Source: Burkholderia sp. E7m39
Lineage (GTDB): Bacteria > Pseudomonadota > Gammaproteobacteria > Burkholderiales > Burkholderiaceae
DNA length: 35,552 bases
Reading direction: 5' to 3'
Assembly (NCBI GenBank): GCA_001319865.1
Contig: BBSL01000265.1
Location: forward strand, 1-35,552
Shown: piece by piece, positions 25,575 through 32,757 of the stretch
Layout: every line of letters begins with the position of its first letter
Position numbering within the stretch: position 1 is the first letter of the stretch
Made by a program: the position numbers and the translations under genes
Notes under the pieces: model-generated
Seen by the model: the letters and a program-made list of their open reading frames with translations, nothing else
Database searches by the model: none
What the model was told of the DNA's origin: nothing

Positions 25575-26078
25575 CTAGTCGCGCCGCCATCTCGCGCGCA
25601 GCACACCTTCGGCATCGCGATATTCGATCGTAAGGTGACCGTGATGCGCACGAACGAGCGCCTCGGAGAGTCTTCGCAGGGTGTGTGGGCCAGTGGTAGT
25701 CACCCGCATTCCTTCTGGCTGATCTTCGATGTTCATCAATCGCTCGAGCACATGAAGCTTTTCTTCATCTGCTGACGCGTGACGCAAGAGTGAGGCAACC
25801 TCGTCATGATGCGTACGCAGATACTCTCCCGATTCCAGCCATAGTTCGCCTGCTGGCGCGTGTTCAAGTATTCGGCGGCACGCTGGGCAGACCAGCTGAC
25901 TTGTGTGTTCTGCGCTTGCACTCCACTTCCAGCGTCCATTTTCATACACGGCGCCACATTCTCGGCAGCTCGTACCACCCTGCTCGCGCACTGGCGACCG
26001 ATAGCTATCGGTTGTGCGTGGCTGGAACCGTTTGTCTCGGCGCATCGTCGACACGTTCCGGTTGCGAGACTCTGTCAT
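25575..26078 (-). CDS. Zinc-ribbon protein resembling bacterial NMD3-like family
   Basis: The 167-residue protein has two CxxC pairs (Cys38/Cys41 and Cys64/Cys67), with WKW between them and YENGRW after the first, then a helical C-terminal region containing GMRVTTTGPHTLRRLSEAL and ending EGVLRARW. From memory it resembles a bacterial family annotated as NMD3-related (COG1499), whose function is unknown; any ribosome link is only by name. The ATG at 26078 follows GGAG by 8 bases. The frame is open to 26273, but that extension crosses an FNR-type promoter, so it is not coding. A decayed copy lies at 166-345 with its promoter preserved. Confidence 0.75.
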   Translation of the reverse strand: MTESRNRNVSTMRRDKRFQPRTTDSYRSPVREQGGTSCRECGAVYENGRWKWSASAEHTSQLVCPACRRILEHAPAGELWLESGEYLRTHHDEVASLLRHASADEEKLHVLERLMNIEDQPEGMRVTTTGPHTLRRLSEALVRAHHGHLTIEYRDAEGVLRARWRRD

Positions 26079-26145
26079 GATTTGTCTCCAGATAGATTTC
26101 CAGCCGCGCAGCGTATTCTTCACCGCGGGCGGTCCTGACTGATGA

Positions 26146-26189
26146 ATTATCTTCGTCCATCGGCCACGCCCCGGGTTGACCGACATCAA
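26146..26189 (-). promoter_or_regulatory. FNR-type promoter of the zinc-ribbon gene
   Basis: TTGACCGACATCAA lies at 26176-26189 and GATAAT reads on the minus strand from 26151 to 26146 (31.5 bases from centre). The predicted start near 26140 gives a leader of about 60 bases. The same pair at the same spacing is kept at 347-390, next to a dead gene copy. Confidence 0.7.
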
Positions 26190-26279
26190 CGGACCGCCTG
26201 TCTCGTCCGCGAGCTTTTTTGCAACGCGGAATAAAAGCGATCCGTCTTGATCTTCGACGCGCCAGGCCGTCACAGCCGG

Positions 26280-26732
26280 TCACGCACGCTGCTTCAGTTC
26301 GAAATGTGGCTGCCGCCCCGCGACGAGCGACAGCTCCGACAGCAGCGCACACGCCGAGTCGAGCAGATCGTCTAGCGAAATGACGCCAACCAGTTCCCCA
26401 ACCTCATCGACAACAGGCATGCGGCGGATCGCATGCAACCGCATCCGTTTCGCGATCTGCCACACGTCCTCCCAGTCATATACGACGACAACCGGCGACG
26501 ACATCACGTCGTCGACGAACAGTTTCGCCGCATCGACTTCTCGAGCGAGTACCTCGAGAACGATGTCCCGGTCGGTCACTATTCCTTTTGGACGCAGCTT
26601 GCCGTCCGGGGTCGCCTCCACGGCAACGATATCGCCGACGTGATTGACCCGCATGGTCTTGCATGCTTCCAGAACAGTCGTGCCTAATGGGCACGTAATG
26701 ACGTCTCTCGTACAAATATCGGCGGCTTTCAT
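26280..26732 (-). CDS. Two-CBS-domain protein
   Basis: The 150-residue protein starts MKAADICTRDVITCP and holds two CBS motifs, with KGIVTDRDIVLEVLA closing the first and VGVISLDDLLDSACALLSEL the second. The ATG at 26732 follows GAGGAGGA. It lies 77 bases downstream of the DHH-phosphoesterase gene on the same strand, so it is probably the last gene of that long minus-strand unit. It differs in sequence from the CBS protein at 24987 and is not a recent duplicate. Likely ligand: an adenine nucleotide (family knowledge). Confidence 0.86.
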   Translation of the reverse strand: MKAADICTRDVITCPLGTTVLEACKTMRVNHVGDIVAVEATPDGKLRPKGIVTDRDIVLEVLAREVDAAKLFVDDVMSSPVVVVYDWEDVWQIAKRMRLHAIRRMPVVDEVGELVGVISLDDLLDSACALLSELSLVAGRQPHFELKQRA

Positions 26733-26809
26733 ACTGTCCTCCTCACTCGGTGAAACGCGTAGCAATGTCATCAGGCTAGCGGCGCGGGCTGGGCCGGCTT
26801 TGACCGGCG

Positions 26810-27772
26810 TCATGCGGGCGAACAATGTCCGTCGCCGAACATCGCGTCGAGGGCAGCGATAAATCCGTCGACCCGTGCAGGATCAAGTCCGTCGATGCCG
26901 GCGGCGGCCAGCCTTCCGTTTCCGCCGAATTTCCTGCATAGGCGGTCTGCGCCGCACGGCGCTCTCACGCTGACGACATACTTGCCGTCGGGCCGTGGCA
27001 CGAGGACGGCATGCCCGCGCAAAGGCTCGCGTCTTGCCAAGAGGTTGGCAAACTCGCCTTGCACACGGTGCGACCATGCAGCCGCCGGCAACATATAGGC
27101 CGATGCGTTCGCCACGCGCTGCACCGTCGCGAGCCTTGAAGCACAATCGAGATCTTCCATGCGTGCCAGCGTCAGGCGGCCCGGCAGGTTGGTGGCCGCA
27201 ATGAAATCCAAAGGGTTTGAAAACGGCTGAATATCCCGATACATCGTGACAGGGTCGACTATCAGATCCTCGACGCTTTCTCCATACGCGTTGTAGTTGA
27301 TCGCTTCCCCCAGTTCGCGCAGCCGCTCTTCTTCGGGAGGCGGCAGTGCACACGCGATGGCAAGCCGATGCGCCGCATGGGCAAGGTTGTCGCCGTACGC
27401 CGCGACTATCGCCCACAATCTGTTCTCACCCCGAAGATAACGATTCACGATCAGGCCGGTGCATGTATCGGCTGATGTATCGATATGCGTAGTCAGTCGG
27501 GCAACGTGCGGAATGCGACCTGGAAAGTGATGATCGAAATAGTCGATGTTGACACCCCGATCGAGAAGCGACATCAGCGAAGCGCGGTTGGAATCGAGCG
27601 AGACATCAAGCACAGTCACGCTATCGCCAGACCGTGCCCTTACGCGACGCAGCAGGCAGACATCGCGCTTCACACCCGTGACGAGCTGCGCATCGACAGG
27701 ATGCTTGAGCCTCAGTTGATGCAGCGAGCAGATACCGTCAGCGTCGCCGTTAAACACATCGAATTGAGCCAC
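26810..27772 (-). CDS. DHH-family phosphoesterase-like protein
   Basis: The 320-residue protein has the DHH superfamily metal motifs FNGDADG near the N-terminus and DYFDHH near residue 80, with a later conserved-type segment RKFGGNGRLAAAG resembling the DHHA1 glycine-rich motif. Family members hydrolyse phosphodiesters or phosphoanhydrides, such as pAp, nanoRNA, cyclic dinucleotides or polyphosphate. The exact substrate is not evident. A GTG start is used: GGAG lies 8 bases upstream and the following residues MAQFDVFNGDADG fit the family. The start overlaps the end of the preceding kinase-like gene by 23 bases. Confidence 0.8.
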   Translation of the reverse strand: MAQFDVFNGDADGICSLHQLRLKHPVDAQLVTGVKRDVCLLRRVRARSGDSVTVLDVSLDSNRASLMSLLDRGVNIDYFDHHFPGRIPHVARLTTHIDTSADTCTGLIVNRYLRGENRLWAIVAAYGDNLAHAAHRLAIACALPPPEEERLRELGEAINYNAYGESVEDLIVDPVTMYRDIQPFSNPLDFIAATNLPGRLTLARMEDLDCASRLATVQRVANASAYMLPAAAWSHRVQGEFANLLARREPLRGHAVLVPRPDGKYVVSVRAPCGADRLCRKFGGNGRLAAAGIDGLDPARVDGFIAALDAMFGDGHCSPA

Positions 27773-28934
27773 CTGTCACTCCATTGGAGGGAAGATCGGG
27801 CGTTATCACTTGTGCGCCAGCTTGCAGCGCGGCCGCACACTGTTGCGCGTGTGACGCCCCTAACTCGAAATAGGCCAGCGTACGTCTGCGCCAGTGCCTC
27901 ACACGTCCAATCTTGCGTTCGAGCAGATGTGCGGCAGCCAGTCTCGCTCTAACGGTAGCGCGAATGCTTTGATAGAAATGCAGCAGGCCCTCATCGACGG
28001 GATCGTGCATCGACTCGGCATACGTATCGAGAAGCACGGCTCCGATCTTGGGGGCGCCCAGGCGCTCGCATTCGAGCGCGAGAAAGCCCACCTCATCGAG
28101 GGTATCGATAGTCCGCAACCGCTCTGAAAATTCAAGGCAATCGATGATCGCGACGGGCCGTGTCAGGCAAACATGCTCAGGTCGTAAATCGCCATGACAT
28201 TCCCTGATCCAACCGTCCGCGACACGCAATCCCAGGCGGTCCGCAAGTGCGGCCAGCAACACGCGCTGTATGCTGCACAGTCGCCGCACGTCAGCGGATC
28301 GACGGGGCATGATGCGGGCAAGCACCGTATCGTTGCGCGCAATCTCTAACCCGAAGTGCTGATGGTAGGCGGATGCACTCAGGCCCGACCGAGGCAGCGA
28401 ACGATAGAAGGCGCTGAGTCTTCGAACAATCCTCACAATATCGTTGTCCTTGACCGCGCCGCGCGCGAGCATGCGGTCAAGCATCAATCCGGCCGGCAAT
28501 CGACGCATCTTGAGTAGCCAGTCGATCACCTTTCCCGATCCACCCACGCGCATTACGCCATTGCCGCAGAGCGTCAGCGGCACCACACGCAGATAGACCG
28601 ACGGCGACAAACGGCGGTTCAAACGAAGCTCCGTCTCGCAGTTTCGTCGTCGTGCAGCGATGCTGCGCAAATCGATCGCCGGGTAGCGACCGGGCTTCTT
28701 GAGCTTCCAAGCATGCCGCGCAGTGAGAAACACCCACGACAGATGCGTCTCGATCACGTCCACGCGATGCGTCCGGTCAGGCCACGCATCACGCTCACGC
28801 AGCCGTCCGATCTTTTGCTCAGACGACAAGCCGGCTGCAGCGCATTGCTTACGCCTGGGTTTGCGCTTGCGAATGCCAACACGCGTTGTCTTCAGCATAT
28901 CGGCCATCCGTGCTTCAACGTGTCGCCGGTTCAT
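27750..28934 (-). CDS. Aminoglycoside phosphotransferase-like kinase (COG2187 type)
   Basis: The 394-residue protein resembles the COG2187 group: ETHLSWVFLTARHAWKLKKP near residue 60, CETELRLNRRLSPSVYLRVV, then the kinase-type catalytic loop ECHGDLRPEHVCL followed by AIIDCLEFSERLR, where Asp may bind metal. Many relatives carry an AAA-type kinase domain after this; it is absent here. The ATG at 28934 begins just after the erythromycin-esterase-like gene ends, but the ribosome-binding site is weak; ATGs at 28907 and 28898 are alternatives. The open frame further upstream only shadows the esterase gene. The substrate is unknown, and drug resistance should not be assumed. Confidence 0.78.
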   Translation of the reverse strand: MNRRHVEARMADMLKTTRVGIRKRKPRRKQCAAAGLSSEQKIGRLRERDAWPDRTHRVDVIETHLSWVFLTARHAWKLKKPGRYPAIDLRSIAARRRNCETELRLNRRLSPSVYLRVVPLTLCGNGVMRVGGSGKVIDWLLKMRRLPAGLMLDRMLARGAVKDNDIVRIVRRLSAFYRSLPRSGLSASAYHQHFGLEIARNDTVLARIMPRRSADVRRLCSIQRVLLAALADRLGLRVADGWIRECHGDLRPEHVCLTRPVAIIDCLEFSERLRTIDTLDEVGFLALECERLGAPKIGAVLLDTYAESMHDPVDEGLLHFYQSIRATVRARLAAAHLLERKIGRVRHWRRRTLAYFELGASHAQQCAAALQAGAQVITPDLPSNGVTGGSIRCV

Positions 28935-28956
28935 CGTCCATACGCGGTCTAACTGC

Positions 28957-30279
28957 CTACATAAAATGCGTCTCGGCGCTTCCTTCACGCCTGAGCCAGC
29001 CGGCCGCCGGTTCGAGTGGCTCGAGTGCGCTGGTCTCATCGAGGTGAAAGAGCGCGTCGAACTGTGACGCGAGCGAGGCTTCGAAATAGTGACTCTGCCG
29101 CTCCATCTGCGGCAGATACAGCACGCCAATCGCCCGTTCGAGCAGGGGTTCGTCGAGCGCGCGGGAACTGTCGTCCTGCATCGGCAGGAAGAAACGGTCA
29201 TAGCCCGTGGTGTGGAACAGATGCTCCCAGCTATCGGCCAGCGCCGGACGGACCCATTTCTGCTCGACCTCGCCGTCCCATTGCGAGGCCGCCGACACAT
29301 GTCCGGTATACGTCGTGAATCCGACCAGCAACGCGCGATCGTGTGCGTTCTCGCGCACGATCTGGCCCAGGTTCCACTCCCCGCGGCGCCGCGACTCCGT
29401 TGCGCGGGCATCGCCAAGATGCGAGTTGTGCGCCCAGACGACCACCTTGCTGCTGCCGCCACGCCGCACGCGGTAGCGCGCCAGCGCGAATAGCATGCTG
29501 GCCATGTGGGCGTCACGCAGATTCCACGTGTTCAGCCGGCTGCTGAACATCCCGCGGTAGTATGCTTCGGCGTTGACCACCACCTGCGCGTTCTGCTCGG
29601 CGAAGAACTGTGCGTCGAGCGCGTCGGTGCCGTCGTGCGCAAGATAGTCAGACTCGACGGCACGCAATTCGAGCAGTTGCCGCACCGCGCCAGCCTGAGC
29701 GGCAGGACGGGCGCCAAGCGCCGCCGCGTAGCCATAGGCCTGCGGCTCACGCACATGGTCCAGTGCCGCGTAGCGCCTGCGCGCAAGTGCGGCCTCTTCC
29801 GGGTCCACACCCTCGAGATACCGGATGACCGCGTCCGCGGAACGGTAGAGGCTGTATAGATCGAGACCATAAAAACCCACCCGCTTCTGCCGTGGCCGCG
29901 TCGCGTTGATTCTGCGCAATGCCGCAATGAACTCGCGCACTTCCCGGTTGCGCCACATCCAGACGGGGAAGCGCTCGAAGTCATCGAGTGCAGACGAGGC
30001 GTCGTCGGTCCCTTCGCCCTGTACGAAGCGGTCGACACGCCATGCGTCCGGCCAGTCACCTTCAATGGCGACGGTGTCGAAGCCACATTCGGTGATCAGG
30101 CGCAGCGTGATTTCCGCACGCATGCGATAGAATTCAGCCGTGCCGTGGGTGGCCTCGCCAAGCAGGACCAGGTCCCGGACACGCGCCATTTCCAGAAGTG
30201 CATCGTAGTCCATGTTATCTCCCGTCAGACGCTGTCCAAGCGCGCGAACGGCAAGAAACGGTGTTTTGGATCGCTGCAT
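28957..30279 (-). CDS. Erythromycin esterase-like hydrolase
   Basis: The 440-residue protein belongs to the EreA/EreB-like family (COG2312). It contains LLGEATHGTAEFYRMRAEIT with the catalytic-type His, FDTVAIEGDWPDAWRVDR, RVGFYGLDLYSL and KVVVWAHNSHLGDA. GGGAGG lies just upstream of the ATG at 30279. Most members are not antibiotic esterases, and several relatives lie next to phosphoribosyltransferases, as here. The likely natural substrate is unknown. The gene is in the middle of a minus-strand series, with the phosphoribosyltransferase upstream and the APH-like kinase downstream, which suggests a shared metabolic job rather than resistance. Confidence 0.87.
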   Translation of the reverse strand: MQRSKTPFLAVRALGQRLTGDNMDYDALLEMARVRDLVLLGEATHGTAEFYRMRAEITLRLITECGFDTVAIEGDWPDAWRVDRFVQGEGTDDASSALDDFERFPVWMWRNREVREFIAALRRINATRPRQKRVGFYGLDLYSLYRSADAVIRYLEGVDPEEAALARRRYAALDHVREPQAYGYAAALGARPAAQAGAVRQLLELRAVESDYLAHDGTDALDAQFFAEQNAQVVVNAEAYYRGMFSSRLNTWNLRDAHMASMLFALARYRVRRGGSSKVVVWAHNSHLGDARATESRRRGEWNLGQIVRENAHDRALLVGFTTYTGHVSAASQWDGEVEQKWVRPALADSWEHLFHTTGYDRFFLPMQDDSSRALDEPLLERAIGVLYLPQMERQSHYFEASLASQFDALFHLDETSALEPLEPAAGWLRREGSAETHFM

Positions 30280-30376
30280 GATGAGGTTCCTCCCTGCGGA
30301 ATACGGGACTCGCGCGGCGAAAGGGCGTCAGGCGAACAGGGTGCGGCTCGCGCGACACACGCGCAACTGTGCCCGA

Positions 30377-31090
30377 TCAGGCCGTACCGTCCTGCACCGA
30401 AGCATGGCTAACGCCGCCATCATCACCGCCCGATGCGATCGGTTGCCAGGCCTGCGCGGCGGCGAGGCAGGTTCGCACGTCGGCGTCGCTCGTCTGGGTG
30501 AAGTCGTCGTAGAACTGGCCGATACCCATGAACCAGTCGGGCTGCATCACGCAAACGAAGTCATCCGCTATCGACTCAAAGGGGGCTTCGGCTCCCGCCG
30601 GGCACACGGGCACAGCGACAACGATCTGCTTCGGGTGCCGTCTGCGCAATGCGTTGAGCGCCGCGTGCATCGTTGATCCCGTCGCCATGCCGTCATCCAC
30701 GACAATCACGGTTTTGTCCTCGACCCCGGCAGGCGGCTGCTCCCCCCGGTAGGCCAGCTCGCGGCGATGCAGCTCGATGCGTTCGCGCTCGATGACTTCC
30801 TCGAGCTGCTCCGCGCTCGCATAGGCAGCGCGTATCACGGGTTCGTTGAGATAGAGCGCGTCACCCGTCGCGATGGCGCCCATTGCAAGCTCGGGGTTAT
30901 GCGGCACGCCGAGCTTGCGCACCAGCAGCACGTCGAGGGGACAGCATAAAACCTTCGCCACTTCATAGCCAACCGGTACGCCGCCGCGCGGCAGTGCCAG
31001 CACCACGACGTCACGGCGCCCGGCATAGCGACTTAACGCATCCGCGAGTTGCTGGCCAGCATCGGCGCGATCTCGAAAAATATGACTCAT
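30377..31090 (-). CDS. Phosphoribosyltransferase
   Basis: The 237-residue protein has a type I phosphoribosyltransferase fold, with LALPRGGVPVGYEVAK and VRKLGVPHNPELAMGA early and the PRPP-binding motif VIVVDDGMATGSTM near residue 130. It fits COG1926, a predicted group often joined to alpha/beta hydrolase domains. Here the hydrolase is a separate gene just upstream. The base or acceptor used is unknown. The ATG at 31090 has no strong ribosome-binding site. A PRPP-synthetase-like gene at the right edge of the window could supply its substrate. Confidence 0.87.
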   Translation of the reverse strand: MSHIFRDRADAGQQLADALSRYAGRRDVVVLALPRGGVPVGYEVAKVLCCPLDVLLVRKLGVPHNPELAMGAIATGDALYLNEPVIRAAYASAEQLEEVIERERIELHRRELAYRGEQPPAGVEDKTVIVVDDGMATGSTMHAALNALRRRHPKQIVVAVPVCPAGAEAPFESIADDFVCVMQPDWFMGIGQFYDDFTQTSDADVRTCLAAAQAWQPIASGGDDGGVSHASVQDGTA

Positions 31091-31168
31091 GGTCGATATC
31101 CAATCAGTGATGCCGTGAAGCTCGAATGGCGTGGCTCCATGTGCAACGGGTGCGGCACCGTTCCGCGC

Positions 31169-31822
31169 TCAGGATGACGGGGCGGTGAGCCAGCGCGCAA
31201 ACCAGTCAACCGCAAGGCGGGTCACTTCGTCGAGGGCGCCGGGTTCCTCGAAGAGGTGCGTCGCTCCCTCCACGATTGCCGTGCGATGCTCGCACGTCAA
31301 TTGCCCGGCGGCCTTGTGATTCAGCCGGATCACCTCCGTGTCGAGTTCACCGACGATCAGCAGCGTTGGCGTGCGGACGGACATGAGCGATGTCCGCGCA
31401 AGGTCGGGCCGTCCACCCCTCGACACAATGGCGCCCACCGTACTCGTCTCTGCCGCTGCGACAAGTGCGGCCGCGGCGCCTGTACTCGCGCCGAAGAGCC
31501 CCACCCGCAGCGACCCGACCGCGGGCCTTTGCTGCAGCCAGACAAGGGTTGCGCCCAGCCGTCGCGCCAGCAGCGCGATGTTGAAGCGGTAGGTCGCGTC
31601 GATGTCGTCGTGCCGCTGCTCATCCAGCGTCAGCAGATCGAATAGCAGCGTTGCGAACCCGGCTTGCTGCAGACCCGCCGCCACCTGCCGGTTTCGCGGG
31701 CTGAAGCGGCTGCTGCCGCTGCCGTGCACGAATACGACGACCGCGCGCGCGTGATCGGGAATCTCGAGAATCCCGCCCAGCTTGACGTAATCAACGAGAA
31801 TCTCAACCTGTAGCGTTTGCAT
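31169..31822 (-). CDS. Alpha/beta hydrolase (dienelactone hydrolase-like)
   Basis: The 217-residue protein begins MQTLQVEILVDYVKLGG and has VVVFVHGSGSSRFSPRN (oxyanion-region HGSGSS), the nucleophile elbow GLFGASTGAAAAL (G-A-S-T-G), the acid region TLLIVGELDTEV and the catalytic His in GATHLFEEPG. The ATG at 31822 follows CAGGAG. In many bacteria this hydrolase is fused to the phosphoribosyltransferase encoded next. An FNR-type box lies upstream at 31916-31929, so it probably heads the minus-strand unit that continues to 26280. Confidence 0.85.
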   Translation of the reverse strand: MQTLQVEILVDYVKLGGILEIPDHARAVVVFVHGSGSSRFSPRNRQVAAGLQQAGFATLLFDLLTLDEQRHDDIDATYRFNIALLARRLGATLVWLQQRPAVGSLRVGLFGASTGAAAALVAAAETSTVGAIVSRGGRPDLARTSLMSVRTPTLLIVGELDTEVIRLNHKAAGQLTCEHRTAIVEGATHLFEEPGALDEVTRLAVDWFARWLTAPSS

Positions 31823-31888
31823 CTGTCGCTCCTGTTCATCACCGCGCTCCGCCATGACCACTGCGCGGGAGCAGCACCTCTTGTAAGG

Positions 31889-31929
31889 ATCATCGTGTCT
31901 GTTCCGCACACTCAATTGACTTCGATCAA
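31889..31929 (-). promoter_or_regulatory. FNR-type promoter of the hydrolase-PRT-esterase unit
   Basis: TTGACTTCGATCAA lies at 31916-31929; GATGAT on the minus strand (31894 to 31889) is 28.5 bases from the centre. Predicted start near 31882, about 60 bases before the hydrolase ATG. A decayed version of this stretch lies at 485-520. Confidence 0.65.
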
Positions 31930-31993
31930 GTGGATGACGCAGACAACTCTCGCAAGCGACGTTTTGAGCGCCGAAGCGGGCGACGTCGCATAC

Positions 31994-32476
31994 TCACCGG
32001 CAGCCGCGCGGTCTGGATGGCGTGTCGGCGGAACGGGGCGACGACGTATGACGTATGCGCCGAACCAGCGCTTTGATGAGGGCGGCGCCGATTGCAAGGA
32101 TGCACAGCACGACAAACCACAACACGAGGACATAACCAATCAGTTTCCAGAATTCGCTGACGCGCTGTTGGAGCACCCACGCCTGATACGAAGCCGCATC
32201 GTCTGCCGCGTTCGGAAACGAGGTGCGGTACATGAACAGGGCGAGGCAGCGATCGCTTTCGGGAAGCGCCGCAGCGAGGCGTGCACCGGCCGGCAACGCG
32301 CGCACCGACGCGCATTCCGGCGCGTTCATACCCGCCACGACACCTGCGTTCAGCGGGTAGTCATAGATTGCGCCAAGCCAGGTTGTGCCGATCGCGAGCA
32401 TCAGACAAGCGCATGCGCCTTGAACATATCGGCGTAGCCAGCGATGTCGATAAGGACGGCCAGCGTTGTCCATCAT
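31994..32476 (-). CDS. Two-span membrane protein, unknown function
   Basis: The 160-residue protein has two hydrophobic segments, about residues 19-40 and 113-134 (IGYVLVLWFVVLCILAIGAA), with a 70-residue loop between that holds two cysteines and is probably periplasmic. The basic N- and C-terminal ends are likely cytoplasmic. The start is one of two adjacent ATGs (32476 or 32473) after a GGGGGA stretch. No family is recognised. A truncated copy that keeps the second segment lies at 595-790. It is divergent from DNA polymerase X, with an FNR-type box between them. Confidence 0.7.
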   Translation of the reverse strand: MMDNAGRPYRHRWLRRYVQGACACLMLAIGTTWLGAIYDYPLNAGVVAGMNAPECASVRALPAGARLAAALPESDRCLALFMYRTSFPNAADDAASYQAWVLQQRVSEFWKLIGYVLVLWFVVLCILAIGAALIKALVRRIRHTSSPRSADTPSRPRGCR

Positions 32477-32593
32477 GAATCCCCCATGCCATCGCATCCG
32501 CCCAGCGAATGGCAGCCCCAGCACAAATTCGCGGCTGCGTCACCCGCGCGCGACTCGTGCCAGAGATGTGAGTGGCACGAAGCGGAACAATTT

Positions 32594-32637
32594 ACATCGT
32601 CGTATGTCCGCAGCCCAACCCGATTGACATCGATCAA
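32594..32637 (-). promoter_or_regulatory. FNR-type box between membrane protein and polX genes
   Basis: TTGACATCGATCAA lies at 32624-32637. On the minus strand GATGTA (32599 to 32594) is 31.5 bases from the centre, giving a leader of about 110 bases for the membrane protein gene. On the plus strand the nearest candidate, TGTAAG at 32664-32669, is slightly far (33.5 bases), so control of polX is possible but less sure. Confidence 0.6.
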
Positions 32638-32757
32638 GCATGGGACGATGACCTGGATCAACGTGTAAGTCATGCCGACGGCCATGCTGTGTTCAGAGAA
32701 GGGGTGTGCAGAAGCGTACTCACCCATATGACACATCGGGCGCACCGAGCCGAGCAA

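Noticed and set aside
26079..26273. Upstream in-frame extension of the zinc-ribbon gene, with protein-level similarity to the decayed copy
   Set aside because: The stretch contains the FNR box and -10, and the ATG at 26078 has a good ribosome-binding site. The similarity is better explained by conserved promoter DNA.
27750..29516. 588-codon frame as one long protein
   Set aside because: Its first 194 codons run antisense-frame-shifted over the erythromycin-esterase-like gene on the same strand and read as an arginine/serine-rich shadow. Only the part from 28934 resembles a known family.
28957..30279. Macrolide resistance gene
   Set aside because: The family includes many non-resistance enzymes, and the neighbours are phosphoribosyltransferase and hydrolase genes, not resistance or mobile elements.
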